Program-made: the position numbers and the translations under genes
Notes under the pieces: model-generated
Databases searched by the model: none
Seen by the model: only the letters and a program-made list of their open reading frames with translations
What the model was told of the DNA's origin: nothing
Shown here: piece after piece, positions 52,928 to 62,301 of the stretch
Numbering within the stretch: position 1 is the first letter of the stretch
Layout: each line of letters opens with the position of its first letter
Assembly (NCBI GenBank): GCA_004347695.1
Contig: SLTK01000007.1
Location: forward strand, 164,823 to 228,822
Direction of reading: 5' to 3'
DNA from: Chloroflexota bacterium
Lineage (GTDB): Bacteria; Chloroflexota; Anaerolineae; Anaerolineales; Anaerolineaceae
DNA: 64,000 nucleotides

Positions 52928-54325
52928 CTAAATCTGCGTAGACGTCCCTTCCACCCCGTGGGCGGCTTCCATCACTGCTTCACTGAGCGTCGGGTGGGCA
53001 TGCACGTTGTGCGCGATTTCGGCGGCGGTGAGCTCCATGTTCTGCGCCAGGGTCAATTCCGGCAGCAATTCTGACACATCCGGGCCGATCATGTGCGCGC
53101 CCAGGATTTCACCGTAGGCTGCATCACTGATGATCTTCACCCAGCCAACATAATCGCCAAGCCCCAGCGCCTTGCCGTTGGGCTGGAACGGGAAGCGCCC
53201 GACTTTGATCTCGTAGCCCTTTTCCTTGGCCTGGGCTTCGGTATACCCAAAAGATGCCACCTGCGGCTGGCTGTAGGTCGCGCGCGGCATCATGGTGTAA
53301 TCCAGCGTGCGGGTTTCGACGCCGGCAATGTTCTCGGCACAAATGACCGCCATGGCGGAGGCCACGTGCGCCAGCAGCAATTTGCCGGTCACGTCTCCGA
53401 TGGCCCAGATTCCCGGGACGTTTGTTGCCATGCGCTCATCGATTTCGACAAATCCACGTGCGGATAATTTAACGCCGGCGGTTTCCAGCCCCATGTCAGT
53501 GGTATTGGGTTTAAACCCAATCGCCACCAGTGTTTGCTCAGCCTCAAGCGCCAGCTCGGTTGCGCCGTCGGACACTTTGACCTTGACACCTGCATCGGTG
53601 GTTTCGATACCCAGTACTTTGGTGCCCGTCATAATTTCGATGCCGCGTTTTTTGAATGCCTTGGCCAGTTCAACGCTGACCTCTTCATCCTCCAGCGGGA
53701 GAATGCGCGGCAGCATTTCGACCAGGGTCACTTTGACCCCGTAGGAATTCCAAATGGTGGCAAATTCTGCTCCAATCGCACCGGCGCCTATGATGACCAC
53801 GGAAGCAGGCTTGCGGGTCTGCAGGATGGCCTCCCAGAAAGTCAATACTTTTTCACCGTCCGCCTTGACCCCCGGAATGGCCGCGGCGTATGAGCCGGTG
53901 GCGATGATGATGTTTTTCGCCTGCAACTCCTGGGCTTTGTCGTCTGCGCCGGTCACAACTATTTTGTTGGCGGATTCCAGCTTGCCGCGTCCGGTAAAGA
54001 CGTCGATATTATTTTTCTTCATCAAAAAGCCAACGCCCTGCACCAGCCGTTTCGAGACCTTGCGGCTGCGATCAACAGCTTTGGCGTAATCGAGCTGTAA
54101 ATTTTCAAAACTGATACCGAATTCATCCGCGCGTTCGCGCAGCGTATGCGCCAGTTCGGCGTTCTTGAGCAGTGCTTTCGAGGGGATGCAGCCGACGTTG
54201 AGGCAAATGCCGCCCATGAATTCTTTTTCGACGATAGCGGTTTTAAGCCCCAACTGGGCTGCGCGAATGGCAGCAACATAACCGCCCGGACCCGCGCCGA
54301 TCACAACCACATCATATTCAGCCAT
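52928..54325 (-). CDS. lpdA: Dihydrolipoamide dehydrogenase (E3)
   Basis: A 465-residue FAD enzyme that reoxidises dihydrolipoyl groups of the E2 subunit with NAD. Motifs are FAD-binding [17 protein letters not shown], the redox disulfide [19 protein letters not shown]-binding [12 protein letters not shown] and the catalytic HAHPTLSE. It is full length. It follows the E2 gene after 143 bp on the same strand and is probably part of the 2-oxoacid dehydrogenase operon. Confidence 0.96.
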   Translation of the reverse strand: MAEYDVVVIGAGPGGYVAAIRAAQLGLKTAIVEKEFMGGICLNVGCIPSKALLKNAELAHTLRERADEFGISFENLQLDYAKAVDRSRKVSKRLVQGVGFLMKKNNIDVFTGRGKLESANKIVVTGADDKAQELQAKNIIIATGSYAAAIPGVKADGEKVLTFWEAILQTRKPASVVIIGAGAIGAEFATIWNSYGVKVTLVEMLPRILPLEDEEVSVELAKAFKKRGIEIMTGTKVLGIETTDAGVKVKVSDGATELALEAEQTLVAIGFKPNTTDMGLETAGVKLSARGFVEIDERMATNVPGIWAIGDVTGKLLLAHVASAMAVICAENIAGVETRTLDYTMMPRATYSQPQVASFGYTEAQAKEKGYEIKVGRFPFQPNGKALGLGDYVGWVKIISDAAYGEILGAHMIGPDVSELLPELTLAQNMELTAAEIAHNVHAHPTLSEAVMEAAHGVEGTSTQI

Positions 54326-54468
54326 ATTTTCCTCATTCCAATTCTTGTGTTGACTCTGATTTAACAGGACAGAATAGCTGGTACACTTTCCCCATTTTAC
54401 ACCGGCTCCATCAGTATCGGAGTGAAATGGCGGCGGTGTGAAGCGTATTCGTTATCCGCGCCGGTCGT

Positions 54469-55908
54469 TTAGTCTGGCCAATTGTTAAGAACTTCGACAA
54501 CTTTAGCCAGAAAGCCGTCTGCTGAAGCTCCGTCCAGGATGCGGTGGTCAAATGTCAGCGATAGATAAACCATGGGACGCACGGCGATGGCGTCGCCTTC
54601 CACAACCACGGCGCGCTTTTGAACCGCGCCGACGCCCAGAATGGCGCATTGCGGCTGGTTGATCACCGGCGTGGCAAAGAGCGAACCGCTGGTGCCATGA
54701 TTGGTGATCGAGAAAGTACCGCCGCGAACTTCATCGGGGTTCAACCGGTGCGCGCGGGCGCGGGTGGCGATGTCATTGATGGCTCGGGCCAGCCCAAGCA
54801 GCGACAACCCATCTGCGTTGGGAATGACCGGCACAATCAGTCCTTCGGCGCCAAGCGAGACGGCGATCGCCAGATTGACTTGTGGGTGAATGATCACGCC
54901 CTCATCCGACCAGGAAGAGTTGACCAGCGGGAAAGCGCGCAGCGCAGCAGCCGTTGCGGCTGCGAAATAGGCGGTATACGTCAGTTTGACTCCGTCACGC
55001 GCGAAAGCGTCCTTGTTTTTCGCGTAATGCGCCGCAACCCGCTTGAAATCCGATTCCATGACGGTGGTCACATGCGGCGAGGTGTGTTTGCTGTTCACCA
55101 TATGCTCAGCGATGCGTTTGCGCATGGTTGTGTGCGGGATTAACTGCTCTCCGCCTTTCGCCGGCTGTACAGGCGCTACTGGCTGAACAGGCGCCGTCGG
55201 CTGAGCCTGTCGAAGCCCGGGCGCCTCAGCCTGCGGTTTTTCTGTGCCAAATTGCAATTCAGTCGGGCGGAATAGATCGCCTTCGCCGGGGGTTTCCCAG
55301 GGGGCGGCAACAGCGGCAGGCTCAGCCTTTTCGCCTTTTTCCAGGTAATCGAGTACATCTTTTTTGGTAATGCGCCCGCCCTGACCGGTGCCCTTGACCC
55401 GCGTCAGGTCGACCTTCTTGTCCGCTGCCAGCCGGGCGACCACGGGTGAGATGAAGCCAAGATCGCGGGCGGCTGCGACTGGAGCGGTCGCTGAGCTTGT
55501 CGAAGTGTCCACAGGCCTGGCTTCGACAGGCTCCGCCAGTGGGGGTTCCGTGCCCGCCCGCAGGGCGCCCTGCGGGCGAGCTTGCGGAAGGGCGATGTCC
55601 TGAGCTTGTCGAAGGGTATCGGCAGGCCTGGCTTCGACAGGCTCAGCCAACGATGCAGGGAGAACCTCACCCGGTTCGCCAATCCATGCCAGAATCGTCC
55701 CCGCAGTCACCGTTTGACCTTCAGGCACAATGATTTTCAGAATTGTGCCGCCGGCCGGGCTGGGGATTTCAGTATCCACCTTGTCGGTGTTGATTTCCAG
55801 CAGCGACTCGAACTCCGCAATGGTTTCGCCTTCTTTTTTCAGCCAGGTTGTAACTGTCCCCTCGACCACCGATTCGCCCAACTGCGGCATGATGACTTTG
55901 GTTGCCAT
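54469..55908 (-). CDS. Dihydrolipoamide acyltransferase (E2) with repeat-derived linker
   Basis: A 479-residue E2. One N-terminal lipoyl domain has its lysine in EINTDKVDTEIPSP (Lys43). A linker follows (about 82-148), then a peripheral subunit-binding domain (about 149-190), a second linker, and the catalytic domain with DHRILDG (about His455, Asp459). The first linker contains AEPVEARP twice, and its DNA is made of two CTGAGC...GTCGAAG palindromic elements (55490-55537 and 55599-55648) around a separate perfect palindrome (55555-55578). The second linker contains a half element (55200-55216). The enzyme should work, since both elements fall in flexible linkers. Acyl specificity is not clear. 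Confidence 0.93.
   Translation of the reverse strand: MATKVIMPQLGESVVEGTVTTWLKKEGETIAEFESLLEINTDKVDTEIPSPAGGTILKIIVPEGQTVTAGTILAWIGEPGEVLPASLAEPVEARPADTLRQAQDIALPQARPQGALRAGTEPPLAEPVEARPVDTSTSSATAPVAAARDLGFISPVVARLAADKKVDLTRVKGTGQGGRITKKDVLDYLEKGEKAEPAAVAAPWETPGEGDLFRPTELQFGTEKPQAEAPGLRQAQPTAPVQPVAPVQPAKGGEQLIPHTTMRKRIAEHMVNSKHTSPHVTTVMESDFKRVAAHYAKNKDAFARDGVKLTYTAYFAAATAAALRAFPLVNSSWSDEGVIIHPQVNLAIAVSLGAEGLIVPVIPNADGLSLLGLARAINDIATRARAHRLNPDEVRGGTFSITNHGTSGSLFATPVINQPQCAILGVGAVQKRAVVVEGDAIAVRPMVYLSLTFDHRILDGASADGFLAKVVEVLNNWPD
55200..55216. repeat. Half copy of the CTGAGC...GTCGAAG repeat in the second E2 linker
   Basis: GCTGAGCCTGTCGAAGC, one arm of the longer palindromic elements found at 55490 and 55599. 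It encodes GLRQAQPTA in the E2 linker. Confidence 0.65.
55490..55648. repeat. Array of palindromic elements in the first E2 linker
   Basis: Element A (55490-55537) and element B (55599-55648) have arms CTGAGCTTGTCGAAG and CTTCGACAGGCTC(A/C)G around 15-20 bp ending in AGGCCTGG. Between them is a perfect 24-bp palindrome (55555-55578) with arms CGCCCGCAGGGC. All stay in frame. A and B encode LAEPVEARPxDT-type peptides. Confidence 0.8.
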
Positions 55909-55933
55909 GGTTCACTCCTTATGACATATATGG

Positions 55934-56917
55934 CTAGTAAGCAGCCAGGTCGCGCATTGCCTGGGCAATTTTATCCGGGTTAGGCATAAACCAGTCCTGC
56001 AGCGGGTGGCTGAATGGCACCGCGGGCACATCCGGACCGCACAGGCGGCGCACCGGGGCGTCCAGGTAGGTGAAAGCCTCTTCGGCGATGATGGCAGCAA
56101 TCTCGCCGCCGTAACCGCCCGTCAGGTTGTCCTCATGCACAATCAGCGCCTTGCCGGTCTTGCTCACTGATTCAAGTACCGTTTGCCTATCGACCGGATA
56201 AAGCGTACGCAGGTCAACCACTTCCACATCAACACCTTCGCCAGCCAGCTTCTCAGCAGCCTGCAGTGTGTAATAATGCATCATGCCGTAGGCATAAACA
56301 GTCAGGTCCGAGCCCTGCCGGGTGACCTGGGCCGGTCCAATCGGCACGGTGTAATCACCCTCGGGCACCTCACCGCGAATCAAGCGGTAGCCTTTTTTGG
56401 GCTCCAAATAAATCACCGGGTTGGGGTCACGCACCGCGGATTTGAGCAGGCCCTTGGCATCATATGGGTTGGACGGAATGACGACCTTCAACCCGGGGAT
56501 GTGAGCAAATAAGGCTTCCACTGACTGCGAATGGTACAACCCGCCGCCAATGCCGCCGCCGTAAGGGGCGCGGATCACCATGGGCACCGTCCACTCGCCG
56601 TTGGATCGGTAGCACATCTTGGCGGCCTCGCTGACAATCTGATTGAAGGCCGGGTAAATAAAATCGGCGAACTGAATTTCACAAATCGGCCGCATGCCGT
56701 ATAAGGCAGCGCCGATCCCCACGCCTACAATGGACAGTTCCGCCAGCGGTGAATCGATGACCCGCTCACCGCCGTATTTGTCGAAAAGCCCTACCGTGGC
56801 GCGGAACACGCCGCCGCGTTTGCCAACATCTTCTCCAACGATAAACACATTTTCATCGCGCGCCAGTTCATCGTCCATTGCCTGGCGAATAGCATCGATC
56901 ATGGTAATTTCAGCCAC
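55934..56917 (-). CDS. 2-oxoacid dehydrogenase E1 beta subunit
   Basis: A 327-residue transketolase-like subunit that forms the thiamine-diphosphate E1 with the alpha subunit. It opens MAEITMIDAIRQAMDDEL, as in pyruvate and branched-chain E1 beta chains. GEDVGKRGGVFRAT, the SPLAE segment and HEDNLTGGYGGEI are further landmarks. The start is GTG at 56917, seven bases after GGAGG; it restores the family N-terminus and overlaps the E1 alpha stop. The longer frame from 57085 lies within E1 alpha. Confidence 0.92.
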   Translation of the reverse strand: MAEITMIDAIRQAMDDELARDENVFIVGEDVGKRGGVFRATVGLFDKYGGERVIDSPLAELSIVGVGIGAALYGMRPICEIQFADFIYPAFNQIVSEAAKMCYRSNGEWTVPMVIRAPYGGGIGGGLYHSQSVEALFAHIPGLKVVIPSNPYDAKGLLKSAVRDPNPVIYLEPKKGYRLIRGEVPEGDYTVPIGPAQVTRQGSDLTVYAYGMMHYYTLQAAEKLAGEGVDVEVVDLRTLYPVDRQTVLESVSKTGKALIVHEDNLTGGYGGEIAAIIAEEAFTYLDAPVRRLCGPDVPAVPFSHPLQDWFMPNPDKIAQAMRDLAAY

Positions 56918-57893
56918 GACGCACCTCCTCTGCGTACACCGGGAACATTGCGTCGGCAACATCCGGATACGGCGCCTGCTCGGCAAATTTAACCGCGTCG
57001 TCCACCATTTCCTTTGCGCGCATTTCCATCTCGTCAATTTTGGCCTGATTAAGTAACCCGGCCTCTTCCAGAATACGGCGGCCAACGGTCAGTGGATCTT
57101 TTTTCTTGGCCTCCTCCACCTCTTCCCGGGAGCGATAGGTGCGATCGTCGTCGTCGGAGGAATGCGGGGTCAGACGGTACATTCGGGCTTCGATCAAAGT
57201 TGGCCCTTTGCCGGCCCGTGCGTCAGCGACCGCCTCAGCAACGGTGCGGTAAACCGAGAACACATCTGTACCATCTACTGAAATACCACGCAGACCCATG
57301 CCGCAAGCCTTGTCCGCTGAGCTGGCAACGGCCATTTGCTTATCGGCCGGCACCGAGATGGCGTACTCGTTGTTTTCTACCATAAAAATTACCGGTAAAT
57401 GGTGAATAGCCGCCCAGTTGACCGCCTCATACCACTCACCTTGCGAAGTAGAGCCTTCACCCAGGGTGGTCAGCACTACTTTATCTTCTTTACGCATCTT
57501 GATCGCCAGCCCAATCCCGGCCGCATGCGGGCATTGGGTGGCAACCGGCGCTGAATGACTGACGGCGTTGGCTTTGCGCATGCTCCAGTGACTGGGCATC
57601 TGGCGCGCCCCGGAAGTGGGCTCGCCTTGTTTGCCGCTCAGCGCCAGTAGAAAATCACGCGGGGTGTAACCCAGGCATAACATTAAAGCCAGATCCCGGT
57701 AATAAGGTGTAACCCAGTCTTCACCTCGGCGCAAGGCGAAGGCTGCCCCGACCTGGGCAGCTTCCTGTCCGATGCCAGAGATATGGAAAGCGATCTTTCC
57801 CTGGCGGTGCAGCACCCAGGCGCGTTCATCTAAACGCCGGGAAAGTAACATCATCCAGTACATTTCTACTTGAATGTCATTGGATAATTTCAT
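56910..57893 (-). CDS. 2-oxoacid dehydrogenase E1 alpha subunit
   Basis: A 327-residue subunit that decarboxylates a 2-oxoacid and reductively acylates the E2 lipoyl group. The thiamine-diphosphate motif spans LGEGSTSQGEWYEA to VENNEYAI. SHWSMRKANAVSHSAPVATQ and TPHSSDDDDRTYRS resemble the branched-chain (2-oxoisovalerate) type more than the pyruvate type; pyruvate remains possible. It is the first gene of the E1-E2-E3 operon. ATG at 57893 has GGAGG upstream. A perfect 32-bp palindrome sits 29 bp before it. Confidence 0.92.
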   Translation of the reverse strand: MKLSNDIQVEMYWMMLLSRRLDERAWVLHRQGKIAFHISGIGQEAAQVGAAFALRRGEDWVTPYYRDLALMLCLGYTPRDFLLALSGKQGEPTSGARQMPSHWSMRKANAVSHSAPVATQCPHAAGIGLAIKMRKEDKVVLTTLGEGSTSQGEWYEAVNWAAIHHLPVIFMVENNEYAISVPADKQMAVASSADKACGMGLRGISVDGTDVFSVYRTVAEAVADARAGKGPTLIEARMYRLTPHSSDDDDRTYRSREEVEEAKKKDPLTVGRRILEEAGLLNQAKIDEMEMRAKEMVDDAVKFAEQAPYPDVADAMFPVYAEEVRRG

Positions 57894-57921
57894 GCGTTTC
57901 CACCTCCGTATTTGGTTATGG

Positions 57922-57953
57922 GCGAAGCATTATTTCTAGAAATAATGCTTCGC
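57922..57953. promoter_or_regulatory. Perfect 32-bp palindrome upstream of the dehydrogenase operon
   Basis: Arms GCGAAGCATTATTTCT and its exact complement meet without a loop. It lies between 29 and 60 bp before the E1 alpha ATG, just upstream of the ribosome-binding site. It could be a repressor operator or a leader hairpin. No -10/-35 pair is clear nearby. Confidence 0.65.
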
Positions 57954-58227
57954 TGCGGTTTTTTCCATCCTGCGGCGGTCTGTTCATCCGCTGCTCGCAA
58001 TAAAGGTTAATTCAAGTTGAGCTGTCCAAACGCAACAATGTTGTAAAACATTGACCGCTATGTAAGGGACGAAATGGGCTCCATCTCTTACCAGTAGCAG
58101 CCGGGTTGCATACTACCCCGTTTGTGGGGCAGCCTTCTATCTCTTCGAACCGACATCACCCTTCCGGAAGAGTCCGGCCAGACCTTACCGTCGAAAGACC
58201 CGTAAAATTCTTTCAACCTCCGTCACC
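57954..58227. other. Intergenic region between flavoprotein and dehydrogenase genes
   Basis: No gene is seen. It contains an inverted repeat CAATGTT-GTAA-AACATTG (58036-58053) and a small CCCC-GTTTGT-GGGG hairpin near 58117. A promoter for the dehydrogenase operon is expected here but was not identified. Confidence 0.5.
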
Positions 58228-59574
58228 TTACGGCGTAACCCCCATTAAACCCATAGCTTCCAGCATCTCTGCATTTGTAACGAACTTAAACTCTTCCACC
58301 CCGAGTGTTGCTGCCCGCTGCTGTTCGACATTTTCCAGAGCGGCCAGGGCATCCTTGGTTACCACCGGATGCGGCAGTGCGAAGATAGCCGATTTCAAAT
58401 TACCGATGGCGTTATTTTGGCTGAAAGAGCGGCTGCGCAAGAACTGCATCACAGCTCTAGAGCCATTGACACCATCTTTTCGCGCCAATCCCACCAGACC
58501 GGTACTGGCATTCCGCGACCACCCCGCCACAAAAACACCCTCGACCGGTTGGTTGTCGTCCTTTGAGTAGGCTTCGTATGAGTCGCCATCCACCGGGTAA
58601 AGCGGACTGGGGTTTTTATCAAATGCCGAAGCATGCACGGGCAGCCCCAGATTTTCATCCACTTTATCGCCAATGGCAAAGATAACCGTATCGACGTCCA
58701 ATACGTGACAGGTACCCAATCCGCGGGCTTTGGTATCATCTCCCACGGCAATCAGGGTATTTTCTTCCACTTCCAACCCGCCCACTCCGCCGCGGCCGTT
58801 ATCCAGCATCCGCGTCGGTGAGGAAAGAAAGCGCAGGCTAAAGGATCCAGAGCCGATGGGTGGGGTCATTTTTTGCTTGGCCTCGTGGTAAAAAGCCTTG
58901 GCCATCTCAGGATTCTGGCCGAGGGAGGTCATAATGTGCGCCACCCGATTGATTTCAAACTCAACCGCCTGGACGTCCAGGTTGCCGATTATATAATCCA
59001 GTTCCTTACGGTCAAATTTGATTTCCTGCGGGCCGCGCCGCCCGACGGCAATGACTTCATCGACATTCCGGTCAGCAATCAGGTAATGGGCAATGTCCAG
59101 CATGACGTTGCCGACGCCGATCACCGCCACTTTCTTGCCAATAACCAGTTGTCTCTGGCTGAAGGGCGGCAGTTTGTTGTAATGATAAACCACCTCTTTG
59201 GCGTGGTACACACCGGTCAAATCCTCACCGGGCAATCCAAGCCATTTGGTTCCCTGGGCTCCCGCAGTCACTAAAATTGCGCCGAAACCCATATTTTGCA
59301 GTTCGGGCAATGAAATATCGGCATGGTCGCCTATCGTTACATTGCCATAATATTCAACATTCGGATGAACTAATACCTGCCGGAATTGTGCACGCAGGCC
59401 ATTTTTCATTTTCAACTTGGTGGGAAAAATCCCGTATTCTGCCAATCCTCCGGGTTTAATATCCCGATTTAGTAACACTACCTGAACGCCCTGGGTAGCC
59501 AGTTCTTTTGCTGCAAACAGGCCGGCGGGACCGGCGCCAACAATTGCAACAGTTTGGTTCAATGATCCATCCAT
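58228..59574 (-). CDS. Adrenodoxin-reductase-type ferredoxin/NADP reductase
   Basis: A 448-residue flavoprotein with an FAD motif (VAIVGAGPAGLFAAKEL), an NAD(P) motif (VAVIGVGNVMLDIAHYL) and the late motif VEGVFVAGWSRNASTGLVGLARKDG. The overall plan matches FprA/adrenodoxin reductase, which passes electrons between NADPH and a ferredoxin. The last 55 residues or so are an extra helical tail (EEFKFVTNAEMLEAMGL) not part of the core. ATG lies at 59574. It is divergent from the M16 genes and 330 bp upstream of the dehydrogenase operon. Confidence 0.88.
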   Translation of the reverse strand: MDGSLNQTVAIVGAGPAGLFAAKELATQGVQVVLLNRDIKPGGLAEYGIFPTKLKMKNGLRAQFRQVLVHPNVEYYGNVTIGDHADISLPELQNMGFGAILVTAGAQGTKWLGLPGEDLTGVYHAKEVVYHYNKLPPFSQRQLVIGKKVAVIGVGNVMLDIAHYLIADRNVDEVIAVGRRGPQEIKFDRKELDYIIGNLDVQAVEFEINRVAHIMTSLGQNPEMAKAFYHEAKQKMTPPIGSGSFSLRFLSSPTRMLDNGRGGVGGLEVEENTLIAVGDDTKARGLGTCHVLDVDTVIFAIGDKVDENLGLPVHASAFDKNPSPLYPVDGDSYEAYSKDDNQPVEGVFVAGWSRNASTGLVGLARKDGVNGSRAVMQFLRSRSFSQNNAIGNLKSAIFALPHPVVTKDALAALENVEQQRAATLGVEEFKFVTNAEMLEAMGLMGVTP

Positions 59575-59650
59575 GTCTCTTCTCGTAATGGTTTATCGTC
59601 CAGCCTGAACAATATTATACCGTGTTTTCCGCCTATGTTTATCTGAGTTA

Positions 59651-59659
59651 TGCTATAGT
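59651..59659 (+). promoter_or_regulatory. Extended -10 of the M16 operon
   Basis: TG-C-TATAGT, 63 bp before the first M16 ATG. No clear -35 is seen. Confidence 0.45.
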
Positions 59660-59722
59660 GGTTGTCAAGGGTTTTCGTTGGCGGCACGCCTGTCAACTAC
59701 AAAGCGACTACCAGGAGAACCA

Positions 59723-61006
59723 ATGACTTCCGAACCGTGTTACAAATTGCTGCCTAATGGCCTGTCCATTTATCTCTTGGAAATTCACACGGCTCCGATC
59801 ATCAGCCATTGGGTCTGGTACCGGGTCGGTTCGCGTTATGAAACCGCCGGGTTGACGGGTATCTCGCACTGGGTGGAGCATATGCAGTTCAAGGGGACGC
59901 CGCGGTTTCCCGCCAGCCATCTGGATAAAGCCATTTCGCGCACCGGCGGCGTCTGGAATGCATTCACCTACCTGGATTGGACGACGTTCTACGAGACATT
60001 GCCCGCCAGCCAGATCGATTTGGCGTTGGATCTGGAACGCGATCGCATGACGGACAGTCTCTTCGATCCGGCTGAGGTAGAAGCCGAGCGGAGCGTTATT
60101 CTGGCAGAGTTGGAAGGCAATCAAAACGAACCGCGCTTTCGCCTGGGCGAGGCGGTTCAAAAGACTGCTTTTGATCATCACCCTTATCGCAATGAGGTCA
60201 TTGGTTCGCGCGAAGACCTTAAACGGATCCAACGCAGTCACTTATTTGCCCATTATCAGCGCTATTACCAGCCTTCGAATGCCGTCATCGCCGTTGCTGG
60301 CGATTTTGACACCGGCAAGATGCTCGATCGGCTGACAAACTGCTATGCAGGTGTCTCATCCGGCCCAATGAAAGCGGGCGAAGTGCCGCTTGAGCCGCTG
60401 CTGACAGCCGAACGAAGAGTCGAGGTAACCGGCCCTGGATCAACCACATTCCTGCAGTTGGCTTACCGCGCTCCGGCAGCCAGCAATCCCGATTTCTTCC
60501 CTTTGGCCATCCTTGATTCACTGCTGTGTGGTCCAACCAGCCTGAATATGTTTGGCGGTGGCGGCACCACCAACAAGACTTCCCGCCTGTACAAAGCTTT
60601 GGTCGAGACCGAACTGGCCGTCGGTGTGCGCGGGGGTATCCAGGCGACCATCGATCCTTTTCTCTACGAGATTTCCGTCACTTTACGGCAAGAGCGCACG
60701 CCGGACCAGGTGCTAGCCGTGGTAAATGCTCAGGTTGCGCGCTTACAGGAAGAGCCTGTGCCCGAAGCGGAGATTGCCAGGGCAGCCAAACAGGCCCGTG
60801 CAATGTTTGTTTACGGCAGTGAAAACATTACCAACCAGGCTTTTTGGCTGGGTTATGCCGAAATGTTCGCCAGGTACGGTTGGTTCGTGGATTATGTCAA
60901 AAACCTGGCTCAGGTAACACCGGCGGACGTGCAGCGGGTGGCGCGCAACTATCTACAAACGCAACAGCGGGTGGTTGGGATATATCTCCCGGAGCGGTCG
61001 CCATGA
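59723..61006 (+). CDS. M16 family zinc peptidase, active subunit
   Basis: A 427-residue pitrilysin-type peptidase. The inverted zinc motif HxxEH is intact as HWVEH, with the third ligand expected in the following helix (EAERSVILAELEG). ATG at 59723 follows AGGAG; an upstream extension of 15 codons is unlikely. It overlaps the second M16 gene by 4 nt. Two-chain M16B enzymes of this sort form a heterodimer of one active and one inactive chain. The substrate is not known. Confidence 0.92.
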   Translation: MTSEPCYKLLPNGLSIYLLEIHTAPIISHWVWYRVGSRYETAGLTGISHWVEHMQFKGTPRFPASHLDKAISRTGGVWNAFTYLDWTTFYETLPASQIDLALDLERDRMTDSLFDPAEVEAERSVILAELEGNQNEPRFRLGEAVQKTAFDHHPYRNEVIGSREDLKRIQRSHLFAHYQRYYQPSNAVIAVAGDFDTGKMLDRLTNCYAGVSSGPMKAGEVPLEPLLTAERRVEVTGPGSTTFLQLAYRAPAASNPDFFPLAILDSLLCGPTSLNMFGGGGTTNKTSRLYKALVETELAVGVRGGIQATIDPFLYEISVTLRQERTPDQVLAVVNAQVARLQEEPVPEAEIARAAKQARAMFVYGSENITNQAFWLGYAEMFARYGWFVDYVKNLAQVTPADVQRVARNYLQTQQRVVGIYLPERSP

Positions 61007-62301
61007 CCATCAGCCAAAGCGTTTCACCGCACGCGCTGCCTGGCCCTGAAGATATTATCCGTACCGTCCTGCCTAACGGCATCACGGTTTTGATATGGAC
61101 CAACCAGACCAGCCCTTCCGTTGCTTTCAGCGGCTTTCTACCCGCTGGCAGCGTTTTCGACCCGCGTGAAAAATTAGGATTGGCGGGCTTTACCGCAGCC
61201 GGGTTGATGCGCGGCACGGCACAGCGCAGCTTTCAGCAAATCTATGACGACCAGGAAACTGCCGGTGCGTCTCTTGGATTTGGCGCCAGCACCCATACGA
61301 TCGGGTTTGGCGGCCGCAGCCTGGCAGAAGATTTACCCATGATGCTGAAACTGCTGGCAGAATGTCTGCGTCAGCCCACCTTCCCGCCTGAACAAGTTGA
61401 CCGGCTGCGCTCGCAGGCGATGACAAGCTTCGCCATCCGAGCGCAGGACACGGCCGCAATGGCTTCGCTTACCTTCGATGAAATCCTTTTTGCCGGTCAC
61501 CCTTATGCGCTGCCTGATGATGGTTACATTGAAACGGTTGCGACCATCCAGCGCGAGGACCTGATTGCATTTCACCAGCAGCACTATGGCCCGCGCGGTC
61601 TGGTTTTGTCAGTTGCAGGCGCCGTCACCGCTCAGCAGGTGGTTGACCAGGTTGTGGAGGCGCTTGGCAACTGGGCTAACCCGGATCAACCGCCTGAGCC
61701 TCTTCTTTCAGATGTTCAACCATTGACTGAACCGGTTCGCCGGCATATATACATCCCCGGCAAAACTCAGGTCGATCTGGTACTCGGTTCCCTCGGGCCA
61801 AAACGCACCGATCCAGACTACCAGGCCGCATCGCTTGGCAACAATATTTTGGGTCAGTTCGGCATGATGGGACGCATCGGCAGTGTCGTCCGCGAGAAAT
61901 CCGGTCTGGCATACTCCGCTTCAACCAGCTTGAACGGCTCGCGCGCTGCCGGATCCTGGGAGTTCTCTGCCGGCGTCGCCCCGCAGAATCTGGAACGAGT
62001 CATCGAGTTAATGATGACGGAGGTCGGGCATTTTATCCATCAACCGGTGAGCAGCGAGGAGCTGAAAGACAGCCAGTCCAGCTACATCGGGGGATTACCG
62101 CTATCATTAGAATCAAATGCCGGGGTTTCCCGGGCAATATTGAATATCGAGCGTTACCAGCTCGGATTGGATTATTTAGTGAATTATGCGAGTATGATCG
62201 AAAAAATTACGCCGGAGCAAATCCTGGAAACTGCTCAGCGTTATCTTGTCCCGGCTCATTTTGTTACTATTTCAGCCGGGCCACATCCAAGTGAGGAATG
62301 A
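61003..62301 (+). CDS. M16 family peptidase homologue, inactive subunit
   Basis: A 432-residue M16 fold protein that lacks the zinc motif: where HxxEH is expected it has GLAGFTAAGLMRGT. It should serve as the non-catalytic partner that shapes the substrate chamber. ATG at 61003 overlaps the stop of the active subunit, so the two are made in equal amounts. It also overlaps acpS by 4 nt. Confidence 0.9.
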   Translation: MTISQSVSPHALPGPEDIIRTVLPNGITVLIWTNQTSPSVAFSGFLPAGSVFDPREKLGLAGFTAAGLMRGTAQRSFQQIYDDQETAGASLGFGASTHTIGFGGRSLAEDLPMMLKLLAECLRQPTFPPEQVDRLRSQAMTSFAIRAQDTAAMASLTFDEILFAGHPYALPDDGYIETVATIQREDLIAFHQQHYGPRGLVLSVAGAVTAQQVVDQVVEALGNWANPDQPPEPLLSDVQPLTEPVRRHIYIPGKTQVDLVLGSLGPKRTDPDYQAASLGNNILGQFGMMGRIGSVVREKSGLAYSASTSLNGSRAAGSWEFSAGVAPQNLERVIELMMTEVGHFIHQPVSSEELKDSQSSYIGGLPLSLESNAGVSRAILNIERYQLGLDYLVNYASMIEKITPEQILETAQRYLVPAHFVTISAGPHPSEE

